NCBI GenBank assembly: GCA_048549915.1
Contig: JBLYYE010000007.1
Coordinates: 1 to 55,703 of the forward strand
Direction: 5' to 3'
DNA from: LSUCC0057 sp048549915
GTDB lineage: Bacteria > Pseudomonadota > Gammaproteobacteria > Pseudomonadales > Porticoccaceae
DNA: 55,703 nt
Below are positions 16,764 to 25,541 of this stretch, piece after piece. The notes under the pieces were generated by a model that made no database searches, had not been told where the DNA came from, and saw only the letters and a list, made by a program, of their open reading frames with translations. Positions within the stretch are counted from its first letter, which is position 1. Every line of letters starts with the position of its first letter. The position numbers and the translations under genes were made by a program.

Positions 16764-17927
16764 ATGAGCGACAAAAGCTTTCTGCAATGGCCGTTTTTTG
16801 ATGACAATAACCGCCATTTGGCCGCCCAACTAGAACAGTGGTGCGAGCAAAATCTCGCTGATCATCACGATCACAGTGATATCGATGCCAGCTGCCGAAA
16901 ACTGGTTAAACAGCTCGGCGCTGGCGGCTGGTTGCGCAACAGTGTACCAGCCCCTTGGGGCGGCAATAGCGAACGCCTAGAGGTACGCAATTTGTGCCTA
17001 AGTCGCGAGATACTGGGGCGCTACTCAGGCTTGGCCGACTTCGCTTTTGCCATGCAGGGTTTGGGCAGCGGCCCGATTTCGTTGTTTGCTGATGATGCAC
17101 TGCGCCAGCACTATCTGCCCAGCGTTGCTCGCGGCGAGAAAATTGCAGCCTTCGCTCTCTCTGAGCCCAACGCCGGGTCTGATGTCGCCGCGATGGCAAC
17201 CTCGGCACGGCGAGAGGGTGATGAGTTTGTCATAAATGGCAGCAAAACTTGGATCTCCAACGGTGGTATTGCGGATTTTTATACGGTCTTTGCACGCACC
17301 AGTAACGAGGGCGGCAGCAAAGGTATCAGTTGTTTTGTCGTCGAGGCCAATACGCCAGGACTGAAAATAGCGGAACGCATAGAAGTGATCGCGCCGCATC
17401 CACTGGCCACTTTAGAATTTAATGAGTGCCGCATCCCTGCCACGCAACTGGTGGGTGAGCTCGGCAGCGGCTTTAAATATGCGATGGGGACGCTGGATGT
17501 CTTCCGCTCTACTGTGGGCGCCGCCGCGCTCGGTTTTGCCCGGCGCGCATTAGACGAGGCCACCAGCTATTCAAAAAATAGGCAAATGTTTGGTGGTACG
17601 CTTGCCGACCTACAGCTAACACAAGCAGATTTGGGCAGCATGGCTCTGGAAATCGATGCCAGCGCACTGCTCATTTACCGCGCTGCTTGGACCAAAGACA
17701 GCGGCGCCGCGCGTATCACTCGCGAGGCGGCTATGGGTAAACTTTATGCTACCGAAGCGGCTCAACGGGTTATCGATAAAGCGGTGCAACTGCATGGCGG
17801 AAGTGGTGTGGTCAGCGGCAATATGGTCGAGAGCCTCTATCGCGAGGTGCGTGCCCTGCGTATTTATGAGGGCGCCTCAGAAGTACAAAAAGTCATCATT
17901 GGCTCTTTGCAACTGCAACAAGCTTAA
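16764..17927 (+). CDS. Acyl-CoA dehydrogenase
   Basis: This 387-residue protein has the standard three-domain acyl-CoA dehydrogenase layout: FAD-contacting AFALSEPNAGSD, GSKTWISNGG in the middle domain, and YEGASEVQ near the C-terminus supplying the catalytic Glu of the short/medium-chain group. It starts 18 bases after the enoyl-CoA hydratase homologue, with AGGGG upstream. In this cluster it would oxidise a cyclic or linear acyl-CoA made after ring reduction; that role is inferred from neighbours. Confidence 0.9.
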   Translation: MSDKSFLQWPFFDDNNRHLAAQLEQWCEQNLADHHDHSDIDASCRKLVKQLGAGGWLRNSVPAPWGGNSERLEVRNLCLSREILGRYSGLADFAFAMQGLGSGPISLFADDALRQHYLPSVARGEKIAAFALSEPNAGSDVAAMATSARREGDEFVINGSKTWISNGGIADFYTVFARTSNEGGSKGISCFVVEANTPGLKIAERIEVIAPHPLATLEFNECRIPATQLVGELGSGFKYAMGTLDVFRSTVGAAALGFARRALDEATSYSKNRQMFGGTLADLQLTQADLGSMALEIDASALLIYRAAWTKDSGAARITREAAMGKLYATEAAQRVIDKAVQLHGGSGVVSGNMVESLYREVRALRIYEGASEVQKVIIGSLQLQQA

Positions 17928-17944
17928 TCAATGTGCTCAGCCAA

Positions 17945-19258
17945 ATGAATTTAGACTTCCTCTACGACCCCTGTGTCTATGAGGGCGGAGCACCTCTAGA
18001 TAAAATCGACTCTCTGCGCAGTGAGCGAGTCATTTGGGTCGATGAAACTCCACTGCCGAACTGGCCCGGCGGCAACGGATTTTGGCTGGTACTCGAACAC
18101 CGCCTGTGTAGTGAAGTACTCAAAGCTAGCCAACAGTTCTCATCCTCTCTGCAAGGGACTCAGCTTCGCGACCCAGCCAGCCGTGAAGATCTCCACTATG
18201 TGCAGCAGATGATGCTCAATATGGATCCGCCCGATCACACTCGCCTGCGCCGGCTGATGATCAGTGCTTTTAGCAGCCGAGCGATCAAAGCACTTCATCA
18301 ACAGATTGAGTGCCACGCCAGCCAGTTGGTCGACACTATGATTAATGGCCGCAGCAGTGGCGAGTGCGACTTTGTAAAAGAGGTTGCCGCCGATATGCCT
18401 CTGCTCTGCCTGGCGGATATCTTTGGGTTGCCCAGCAGCGACCGCTATTTGATGTTTGATTGGGCCAACCGAGTGATCGGCTATCAAGATCCCGACTATG
18501 CGCTATCGGATCGCCACGATCGCAGTGCAGGCACAGAGATCGCCCGCCAAGCCCTAGCCTTGCGCCCACTACCGGACGCCAACGGCGCTATGCCCGATCC
18601 GCGCAGCCGCGCCGGTATGCCCGACCTCTACCGCTATGCGCACCTGCTGGCAGAGCAGAAACGCCACCAGCCCGGCAACGATGTCATGTCACTGCTATTG
18701 GCTGCGATTGACGATGACGGTTCACGGCTGACAAATGCAGAATTTGAAAATATGTTTTGGCTGTTCTCCGTGGCCGGTAACGAAACGCTCCGCAACGGTA
18801 TTCCCGGTGGCATGATCGCTCTGCTCGAGCACCCCGAAAGTTGGCGGCAATTGCGCCAGCAACCACAAATAATCGGGCAGGCAGTTAACGAAATGTTGCG
18901 CTGGTGGACACCGGTGATGAATTTTCGTCGCACCGCGCGCGACAATTACACACTTGGCGACAAAGCGATTAAAGCAGGCGATAAAGTAGTGGTGTCGTTT
19001 TTGGCTGCCAACCGCGATCCGTCTGTGTTTAGCCAACCAGAGCAATTTAACCTTGGCCGCAGCGAGAATCCCCACCTCAGCTTTGGATACGGCCCACACT
19101 ACTGCATTGGGGCGCAACTGGCGGTAGCGCAAATGCAGGCGCTGTTTGGCGAGCTGACCCGCCGCATCAGCAAGATCGAGCTGGCTGGTGAGATAAACTA
19201 TCTGCGCTCTAACTTCCAGCGTGGCGTAAAGTCACTGCCGATCCGTTGGCAGGTGTAG
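17945..19258 (+). CDS. Cytochrome P450
   Basis: This is a bacterial class I P450 of 437 residues. The heme-thiolate motif is FGYGPHYCIGAQLA, the I-helix carries AGNET (oxygen activation) and the K-helix has ExxR as EMLR in a conserved VNEMLRWWTPV. It is a monooxygenase requiring a ferredoxin and reductase, neither of which is in the window. The ATG at 17945 and a GTG at 17933 are both possible and neither has a clear ribosome site. It sits inside the aryl-CoA run, so hydroxylation of an aromatic or indolic substrate is plausible but not shown. Confidence 0.93.
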   Translation: MNLDFLYDPCVYEGGAPLDKIDSLRSERVIWVDETPLPNWPGGNGFWLVLEHRLCSEVLKASQQFSSSLQGTQLRDPASREDLHYVQQMMLNMDPPDHTRLRRLMISAFSSRAIKALHQQIECHASQLVDTMINGRSSGECDFVKEVAADMPLLCLADIFGLPSSDRYLMFDWANRVIGYQDPDYALSDRHDRSAGTEIARQALALRPLPDANGAMPDPRSRAGMPDLYRYAHLLAEQKRHQPGNDVMSLLLAAIDDDGSRLTNAEFENMFWLFSVAGNETLRNGIPGGMIALLEHPESWRQLRQQPQIIGQAVNEMLRWWTPVMNFRRTARDNYTLGDKAIKAGDKVVVSFLAANRDPSVFSQPEQFNLGRSENPHLSFGYGPHYCIGAQLAVAQMQALFGELTRRISKIELAGEINYLRSNFQRGVKSLPIRWQV

Positions 19259-19285
19259 CGCAATAACTCACTTTAGGAGCATATT

Positions 19286-19720
19286 ATGAGCGAACTCGAT
19301 CCCACACTAGCGGTCAATGTCGACACCGCCAACCAGATCAGCCGCAGCATTTTCGCCCCTTGGCTGCAGCAGTTGGGCATGGTCGTTGAGTCTATCGACA
19401 GCAGTGGCGCTGTGATGCGGCTACCCTATTCAGAGCAATTGTGTCGCGCCGGCGGAATGGTCTGTGGCCAAGCCATGCTAGCGCTAATAGATACCTGCAT
19501 GGTCTATGTCGCGTTTGCTGCGCAAAATCAGTACGGCAACTGCACCACTGTTTCACAAACCACCAACTTTGTCCGCGCGGCCATGGGACAAGACATTATC
19601 GCCCGCGGAACCATCGTTAAAAGAGGCCGGCAACTGCTGTTTGGCGAAGTAGTACTGACCACCGCAGAAGACGCTAAAACCGTCGCCACAGGCAGTGCCA
19701 CCTACATGCTGTTGCCCTAA
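19286..19720 (+). CDS. PaaI-type hotdog thioesterase
   Basis: This is a 144-residue single hotdog domain with CRAGGMVCGQAMLALIDTCM, matching the hotdog helix of PaaI-like acyl-CoA thioesterases, including the acidic residue in LIDT. TTTAGGAG precedes the ATG. Enzymes of this type release CoA from stalled aryl- or hydroxyaryl-CoA esters. In this position it could rescue CoA trapped in dead-end ring intermediates. Confidence 0.8.
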   Translation: MSELDPTLAVNVDTANQISRSIFAPWLQQLGMVVESIDSSGAVMRLPYSEQLCRAGGMVCGQAMLALIDTCMVYVAFAAQNQYGNCTTVSQTTNFVRAAMGQDIIARGTIVKRGRQLLFGEVVLTTAEDAKTVATGSATYMLLP

Positions 19721-19796
19721 CGCTCCATTTTGCCAAATGAGTCGTTGCGTGTAGCATAGTGTGAGATTGAGTATCGGCTTAACAATGAGGCAGACC

Positions 19797-20273
19797 ATGA
19801 CACCCATACGCTATTGGCAGCAACTGCAAGTTGGTGAGCGCTTTAGCGCTGGCCCAGTTACGGTAAGTAAAAGTGAAGTTATTGAATTCGCACGTGATTT
19901 CGACCCTCAGCCCTATCACTTAGATGCCGAAGCTGCAGAGCAGTCTATTTTTGGCGGTCTGTGCGCCAGCGGTTGGCAGATCTGCGCACTGGCTATGCGC
20001 TTGCTCAGCCGAGCACTCGAAGTGGACAATATCCCCATTTTGGGCTCACCCGGTGTACCTTCTTTGCGCTGGAAGCGCCCTCTTTTTGCCGGCGAGTCGG
20101 TAGAGGCGGCTATCGAACTGGTCGAGCTGCGCGAAGGCCCTATTGATAGCCCCTACTCTCTGGCCAATCTCGCTGTAAATTTAACCAATCAAGACGGCGA
20201 GCCGGTGCTTTCAATGCACTGCGATCTAATGATTGATGATCGCCAAACACCCGCGGAGAATGCTCATGGATAA
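19797..20273 (+). CDS. MaoC-like dehydratase domain protein (1)
   Basis: This is a 158-residue hotdog protein with the hydratase signature DFDPQPYHLD (catalytic Asp/His region) and FGGLCASGWQ. The ATG at 19797 follows ATGAGG by 6 bases; the frame extends to 19761 but without a ribosome site. Its last bases overlap the start of a second MaoC gene, so the two products are probably translated together and may form a heteromer. Likely role: hydration of an enoyl-CoA in this pathway. Confidence 0.85.
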   Translation: MTPIRYWQQLQVGERFSAGPVTVSKSEVIEFARDFDPQPYHLDAEAAEQSIFGGLCASGWQICALAMRLLSRALEVDNIPILGSPGVPSLRWKRPLFAGESVEAAIELVELREGPIDSPYSLANLAVNLTNQDGEPVLSMHCDLMIDDRQTPAENAHG

Positions 20274-20760
20274 AACACCGCTTCTGCGCAGCCGCTGGTT
20301 TGAGGACTTGCCTATTGGAGAGTTCCATGTCTTTGGCAGCCATACTTTTAGTGAGCGAGAGATCACCGAATTTGGTCAACGCTACGCACCACAGCCCTTT
20401 CATACCGACTTTGATAGCGCATGCGATACGATTTACAGAGGCCTCATAGCCTCGGGCTGGCAGATCTGTGCAGTGTGGATGACCAAGATGGTCAGCTATA
20501 TGGAAAACTATGCCCACGGTGTACAAGACGGACGGCGCAACGGTGGTGGCGTAGGCATCGATGAGCTGCAGTGGCTTATCCCTGTTCGGCCTGGCCACAC
20601 ACTCACTTTCACCTACGAAATTATCGAGAAAAGCGAAAAAGTAGTGCGCAACCGCTGGGGGATTATTCGCAGCCGCAACGAAGCCTTCAACCAAAATGGC
20701 GAGAGAGTATGCAGTTTTATTGCCAACATACTCGCCGAGCGCGATCCGGCTGGGCGCTGA
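20266..20760 (+). CDS. MaoC-like dehydratase domain protein (2)
   Basis: This is a 164-residue hotdog protein, paralogous to its upstream neighbour: RYAPQPFHTDFD aligns with DFDPQPYHLDAE, and YRGLIASGWQICAVWM with FGGLCASGWQICALAM. The first hydratase-loop residues differ (Ala for Asp), so one subunit of a pair may be structural. GGAG lies 7 bases before the ATG, which overlaps the previous stop. It is the last gene of the plus-strand run and converges on the IorB-like gene 1 base downstream. Confidence 0.85.
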   Translation: MDKTPLLRSRWFEDLPIGEFHVFGSHTFSEREITEFGQRYAPQPFHTDFDSACDTIYRGLIASGWQICAVWMTKMVSYMENYAHGVQDGRRNGGGVGIDELQWLIPVRPGHTLTFTYEIIEKSEKVVRNRWGIIRSRNEAFNQNGERVCSFIANILAERDPAGR

Positions 20761-20761
20761 C

Positions 20762-22240
20762 TTAGCTGGCCAGCTCTTTGCGCAGTGTGCCGCCATCTTC
20801 GTCGGCAACCGCCAGTTGGCGTAGCTCGACGATCTGTTTAGCACTGGGTTGGCGCCTTTCGCAGATATCCAAGATTAAATTGACACGGCGCAGCCCGCGC
20901 TCACGGGTGTCGCTGTAACCTTTGATAAAACGGCCGCAGCGAGCCAACTCGCGCGCCGCGGCAATATCCTTAACGGCCAGAGCTTCAACTGCACTGAACC
21001 AGCGCTGACGGTGCTGCTGCTCCTCGTAAAAAGCCAGTGATGAACGCCGAAAACGCCGCAGTGCCGCCACCAGATAAAAACTAAAAAAGCCACTCAAATG
21101 GTTGGTGCGTAAGTGACGCGGCTTGGCAAAGAGTGCCAAAAAGCGCCGAGCCAGCGCTGAGCGACTGGCCCAGCGGCCTACACGCCGTGGCATTAAACCA
21201 GTAAACTCCTCGATCCGCGGATGCAAATATTCGACCATATGCAGAGGCTGCTCTTCACCGGCTTTGACCTCTTGCCGATAGCGTGTGAAACGGCTGGCGC
21301 GTATTTTCAACTGCGCTACTCGCGGCAGATCTTCAAATGCCATCCACAGAGCGAGATAGCGGGCCATCTCTTCGAGAAGTTCACCATCCCTTGGCAGCCT
21401 CTCGAGTTGCTCAAGATAGCTGGTCGCATAGCGCTGATCTTGATAATCCGCCAAACGCTGCACCCCCAGCCAGGCATTAGCCTGAGCAGTTTCAGGTAGC
21501 TGCTGGGTGCGCGCTAACAGCGCTTTGCCTTCGGACGTAGTCGCACTGGGCAGAGCGTCGGACGGTTTTGCAGGAGGTTCGAAAATTGCTACAGTCTGAT
21601 CGGCTGCTTGGTTGTTGAACGCTAGCGCACGATCAAAGCTTGCCGCAAAAGTCGCCAAGTTAGCCTCGATTGCAATTTTACCATCGCGAATAGTCTGTTC
21701 AAATTCTTCGCGTGCAAACGGCAGCAACTGTGCTGCAGCAATGGCACCAAACAGTGCTGCGTTAATTACACTGTCGTGTGCGCGGGCAGTCGCCTGCATA
21801 TCAAATCCGATAAAACGTTGGGCGCTATCGCGACAGACTTGAGCAATAGCTAACTTATCTGCACTGCCATCGGCCCAGTGCTGTTTTTCTGCAATACCGT
21901 AGCTGCGGTGAGTCGAGCTAATCAAAGTGGTGCGCTGGGGCGTCACAAAACCGCGCTGAACCATGCGCCCGGCTTCAATAATTTCTGAACAGATCACTAA
22001 ATCAACATCACCCGGCGCAGGAAACATTGAGAGCACAGGCTGTTTGCCGCCGCTCTCACTCAAGGGGAAAAGCTCTAAATAGTAGATAGTCGCACCGGTG
22101 CGCTGAGCAACCCCGGGCACTGAAGTAGTTTGTGTCTGATAGCCGTTGCGACCGGCCATATCGGCGATCCATTTGCCGAGTACACCACCCCCTTCACCCC
22201 CCAGCGCTGCAATGACAATCCTTATACTGGCAGCACTCAC
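20762..22240 (-). CDS. Indolepyruvate oxidoreductase beta subunit family protein
   Basis: This 493-residue protein opens with the POR gamma-type domain (AALGGEGGGVLGKWIADMA; GVAQRTGAT), as in IorB. It continues with about 290 extra residues as in the long IorB variants with a C-terminal helical domain. I chose the GTG at 22240, which overlaps the iorA-like stop as GTGA and has AGGAG upstream; the frame stays open to 22330. With its partner it should form a TPP- and Fe-S-dependent oxidoreductase that turns a 2-oxo acid plus CoA into an acyl-CoA, CO2 and reduced acceptor. Here I suspect an aryl-glyoxylate substrate. Confidence 0.87.
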   Translation of the reverse strand: MSAASIRIVIAALGGEGGGVLGKWIADMAGRNGYQTQTTSVPGVAQRTGATIYYLELFPLSESGGKQPVLSMFPAPGDVDLVICSEIIEAGRMVQRGFVTPQRTTLISSTHRSYGIAEKQHWADGSADKLAIAQVCRDSAQRFIGFDMQATARAHDSVINAALFGAIAAAQLLPFAREEFEQTIRDGKIAIEANLATFAASFDRALAFNNQAADQTVAIFEPPAKPSDALPSATTSEGKALLARTQQLPETAQANAWLGVQRLADYQDQRYATSYLEQLERLPRDGELLEEMARYLALWMAFEDLPRVAQLKIRASRFTRYRQEVKAGEEQPLHMVEYLHPRIEEFTGLMPRRVGRWASRSALARRFLALFAKPRHLRTNHLSGFFSFYLVAALRRFRRSSLAFYEEQQHRQRWFSAVEALAVKDIAAARELARCGRFIKGYSDTRERGLRRVNLILDICERRQPSAKQIVELRQLAVADEDGGTLRKELAS

Positions 22241-24417
22241 AAGGCGCTCCTCATCTGTTGCTTTTCTATACGCCGCTGCACAAAACCAATCACACCCTCG
22301 CGCAACACCCTTAGGGTGCGGTCGCGCCAATTTGGGTTATAAACTAGTTCTGCTCTTGAAAACGACGGACAGAGCACAGCACTGTGAGCGTTACCCCCGC
22401 AGACGCCGCAGCCGACACAGCTATTGTCAACATAGGCCACTGGATCAACCCGCAACGGATCGGGATTCTCTTTAATTGTTAAAGAGGGACAACCAGAGAG
22501 ACGGATACAAGCGTGATCTCCGGTACAGGTATCTGGGTCAACAACAAAGCGCTGTTTAACGGTACGCACGCCCTCGTTAATACGTTTTTTCAGTTGCGGC
22601 TTGATTCTGCGCTGCTTATTAAGCATGCACTCGCCTTCCGCAATAATGACTTTTAAACCGGCGTATTCTGTATCTAATGCCTCTTGCAATGTTTCTTTCA
22701 TTTCAGCAATTTCGTAGGTAGTCACCGTGCGCACCCAGCTCACCCCAACCCCGCGAACTGCCGATTCAATGGGCTGTTTATCAAGCCGCTCTTCACGGCT
22801 AGTGGCTATGAGGTTTTCAGGTTTCACAAAGCTGGGGATATCCTGCCCACCTGTTGCTGCGGAATAACCATTGTCGACAATAATTAATATGCCATCGTGA
22901 CCATTAAAGACGGCACTGGCGACACCGGTAGTCAGGCCGTTATGCCAAAAACCGCCATCACCCATAATACTGATGGCGCGATGGGGTAATTTAGCTCGGA
23001 TACCCGAAGAGGAGGCCAGAGAGAAGCCGTAACCCATGATGGTATTGCCAAGATTAAATGGCGGGAGTGTAGCGAATGCGTGGCAGCCAATATCTGCTGA
23101 AATATGAAACTCTTCGCCACGCTCTTGTTGAACCTGCTTAACTGCACTAAAAAGAGGCCGCTCTGGGCACCCGGTGCACAAACCTGCCGGTCGGGCAACA
23201 ATATTGTCGCCGAGCAACTGCAGATGCTCATCGCTGACGTTACTGCGCTGCTGCTGGTAGTGCGCCTCGACCTGCTCAACATCTATTGATGCGGGTTCGG
23301 TTAGCGCTACAAAAGCAGCCATACCATCTAACGCCATAGTGCCGGTATATTCACCAAATCCCGGCATCAGGCCTGCGCCGTGTAAGGTAATCGCACTCCC
23401 TTGTTTGCGCAACATCAAGCCAATTTCTTGCTCGATATAATTGGGTTGGCCCTCTTCTATCACGAACAGATGACGCTTACCTGCCACAAATTGACTGAGC
23501 TCATCCGGCAATAAAGGATAGGTAACATTGAGTACGTAAAGGGGGATTTTGCTATTGCCAAAAGCATCCGCCAAACCGAGCCTTTCCAGCGCTCGAATCG
23601 CGGTGTTGTAGAGCCCCCCTTGGATGACTATACCGACATCATCCGCAGCACCTGCAAAAAATTCATTGAGCTGCTGCTCTGCAATGAAAGCTCTCGCCGC
23701 TGGGAGCCGCTTGGAGATCTTGTCCCGTTCTTGTTCAAAAATAATCGGAGGCAGTATGATTTTTTCTAATTGGCGCTGTGGGTCTATTGTCTGGGAACCA
23801 TTAAACATCGGCGGCTTATTATCTTTGGCGATAAACTCACCAGTGACATGACAGGTGCGAATACGCACCATTAAAAATAGCGGGGTATTACTCACTTCAG
23901 AGAGTTCGAAGCCTTTTTCTATCAGCTCGACTATTGAGGGCAAATTGGGCCGCGGATCGAGCAGCCACATCTGCGATTTCATGGCGAAAGCATGGGTGCG
24001 CTCTTGCATGATACTCGAGCCCTCCCCGTAGTCCTCGCCAACGACTACCATCGCGCCGCCGGTTACCCCACTAGACGCGAGATTGGCCAGCGCATCACTT
24101 GCGACATTGGTGCCGACAGTCGATTTCCAAGCGACTGCACCACGGATCGGATAGTTGATCGAGGCCGCCAGCATACTGGCGGCTGTCGCCTCGCTGCCGC
24201 TCTGTTCAAAATGCACACCCAGTTCTGCTAAGATCTCTTGAGAGTCAGCCAGTACGTCCATCAGATGTGAAATCGGCGAGCCTTGGTAGCCGCCGACGTA
24301 GCCGACACCCGACTGTAGTAGCGCCTTGGTGATGGCGAGGATACCCTCGCCGCGGAACACCTCTCCGTCGCCGAGACGAAGATGTTCTACTTCTTTTTTA
24401 AATGAACGCTCTGCCAT
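22237..24417 (-). CDS. Indolepyruvate ferredoxin oxidoreductase alpha subunit-like protein
   Basis: This is a 726-residue IorA-type protein. Domains in order: POR alpha-like pyrimidine domain (GYQGSPISHLMDVL), transketolase C-like central part, TPP domain (GDGGFWHNG...NGYSAATGGQ), and a C-terminal ferredoxin region with CTGDHACIRLSGCP and CVGCGVCGGNAHSAVLCP for two Fe-S clusters. It differs from classic IorA in the second cluster motif, where NAHSAVLCP replaces the usual xxCP spacing. It lies between the hydrolase gene and its beta partner. Enzymes of this family act on indolepyruvate or phenylglyoxylate-like acids. Isatinate, an aryl-glyoxylate, is my preferred inferred substrate. Confidence 0.9.
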   Translation of the reverse strand: MAERSFKKEVEHLRLGDGEVFRGEGILAITKALLQSGVGYVGGYQGSPISHLMDVLADSQEILAELGVHFEQSGSEATAASMLAASINYPIRGAVAWKSTVGTNVASDALANLASSGVTGGAMVVVGEDYGEGSSIMQERTHAFAMKSQMWLLDPRPNLPSIVELIEKGFELSEVSNTPLFLMVRIRTCHVTGEFIAKDNKPPMFNGSQTIDPQRQLEKIILPPIIFEQERDKISKRLPAARAFIAEQQLNEFFAGAADDVGIVIQGGLYNTAIRALERLGLADAFGNSKIPLYVLNVTYPLLPDELSQFVAGKRHLFVIEEGQPNYIEQEIGLMLRKQGSAITLHGAGLMPGFGEYTGTMALDGMAAFVALTEPASIDVEQVEAHYQQQRSNVSDEHLQLLGDNIVARPAGLCTGCPERPLFSAVKQVQQERGEEFHISADIGCHAFATLPPFNLGNTIMGYGFSLASSSGIRAKLPHRAISIMGDGGFWHNGLTTGVASAVFNGHDGILIIVDNGYSAATGGQDIPSFVKPENLIATSREERLDKQPIESAVRGVGVSWVRTVTTYEIAEMKETLQEALDTEYAGLKVIIAEGECMLNKQRRIKPQLKKRINEGVRTVKQRFVVDPDTCTGDHACIRLSGCPSLTIKENPDPLRVDPVAYVDNSCVGCGVCGGNAHSAVLCPSFSRAELVYNPNWRDRTLRVLREGVIGFVQRRIEKQQMRSAL

Positions 24418-24471
24418 GGTTGCGTGGGCTTCCTCTCAATAGATAACAGTGGCCGTCTGCGCGACCGAGAT

Positions 24472-25254
24472 TTACGCAGGGACTAGTGCCATAACTCGCA
24501 GCGGGCTTCCCGAGCCATCGATGATTTTCAACGGTGGGGAGATGATCACCGCGCCGCTCGCTGGCAGCAGATCCAAATTGGTCATGCACTGCAGACCAAG
24601 CTTGCCGTTGCCGTGCATATAGTAGTGACAGGGCAACGGTGGATCCATAAAGAAACCCTGACCTGCATCGGTGCCGACACACTCTGTACCAAAACCGATC
24701 ACATCACGTTCGTTGATCATAAATAGCACACAGTCTCCGTCTGGTCCGGGCGAATGAGCACCGTCTTCTTGCATATTGGTGTAATTGTCTGGGTCTGCTA
24801 CCTTGCGCCAATCAGAGCGCAGAAAGACCCAGCTGCCCGCTGGTATCTCGCCGTGTTCAGCCTCCCAATCGAGCAGATGCTGCTTAGTGAGAATAAAACC
24901 TTTGTCAGCCGCCACCTCTGCAGAGCAGTCGATAACGCAGACAGGCGCTATCATCTGCTCCATTGGCATGGTGTCGACTGTGCCATTGACAACATCTTTG
25001 CCAGACACCCAGTGGGTCGGCGCATCTAGATGGGTTCCGGTGTGCTCACTCATTGAGAAGTTGCTCCAACTCCAGGCTGGACCATCTTCATCGTAGTGAG
25101 ATATCTGCTCTTTCTTAAATCCCCACGCCTGCTTGAACTCGGGCGGAAGTTGAATAGTTGGGTACTCCTCGCGAAGTGTCTCGGTCAGATCAACGACTTT
25201 TATCGATCCGCCGGTGATACCGGCAACCAAATCTATCAGTGTCTTGTCGCTCAT
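24472..25254 (-). CDS. Cyclase-family metal hydrolase, isatin hydrolase-like
   Basis: This 260-residue protein belongs to the cyclase/kynurenine formamidase superfamily: HTGTHLDAPTHW supplies the metal-binding His and Asp ligands. The long insert-bearing middle (VFLRSDWRKVADP, DVIGFGTECVGTDAGQ) and the ending SGSPLRVMALVP resemble isatin hydrolase, which opens isatin to isatinate, more than kynurenine formamidase. This resemblance is from memory, not a search. AGAGG precedes the ATG. It is first of three co-directional genes with the IorAB-like pair, suggesting consecutive steps. Confidence 0.78.
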   Translation of the reverse strand: MSDKTLIDLVAGITGGSIKVVDLTETLREEYPTIQLPPEFKQAWGFKKEQISHYDEDGPAWSWSNFSMSEHTGTHLDAPTHWVSGKDVVNGTVDTMPMEQMIAPVCVIDCSAEVAADKGFILTKQHLLDWEAEHGEIPAGSWVFLRSDWRKVADPDNYTNMQEDGAHSPGPDGDCVLFMINERDVIGFGTECVGTDAGQGFFMDPPLPCHYYMHGNGKLGLQCMTNLDLLPASGAVIISPPLKIIDGSGSPLRVMALVPA

Positions 25255-25541
25255 ACTATTGCCTCTTTTAGTTAATTATTAACTCCACAGCGACCGCTGT
25301 CGCCAACCCTCATACGCTGAGTCTACACAGCCAACAACCACTTTTGCACTGTTTGCACCGACTAATTGCCGACGTTAATTGGCTATTGGGCCGACAAATA
25401 CTTTATATATAAAACTTTAACCTTCGATCAGTCACATTACAAGAGCACAAACGAAAACAGTAGCGACTTGCTGATGTAGCTATTTTAGGTATAAAATAAA
25501 ACCATAAAAAAAGTAATCGTTTCAAACTTCAAGGATCGCTC
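25255..25541. promoter_or_regulatory. Divergent promoter region between hydrolase and Rid genes
   Basis: This is an AT-rich stretch with TACTTTATATATAAAACTTT (about 25399-25418) and TAGGTATAAAATAAAACC (about 25485-25502). The latter resembles the AT core ahead of 12765, as expected if genes of one pathway share a regulator or promoter type. No clear palindrome or RNA gene is visible. Confidence 0.3.

Noticed and set aside
24472..25254. Kynurenine formamidase (kynB) as the name of the cyclase-family hydrolase
   Set aside because: Length, the middle insert and the lack of kynureninase or tryptophan dioxygenase genes fit an isatin hydrolase-like protein better.
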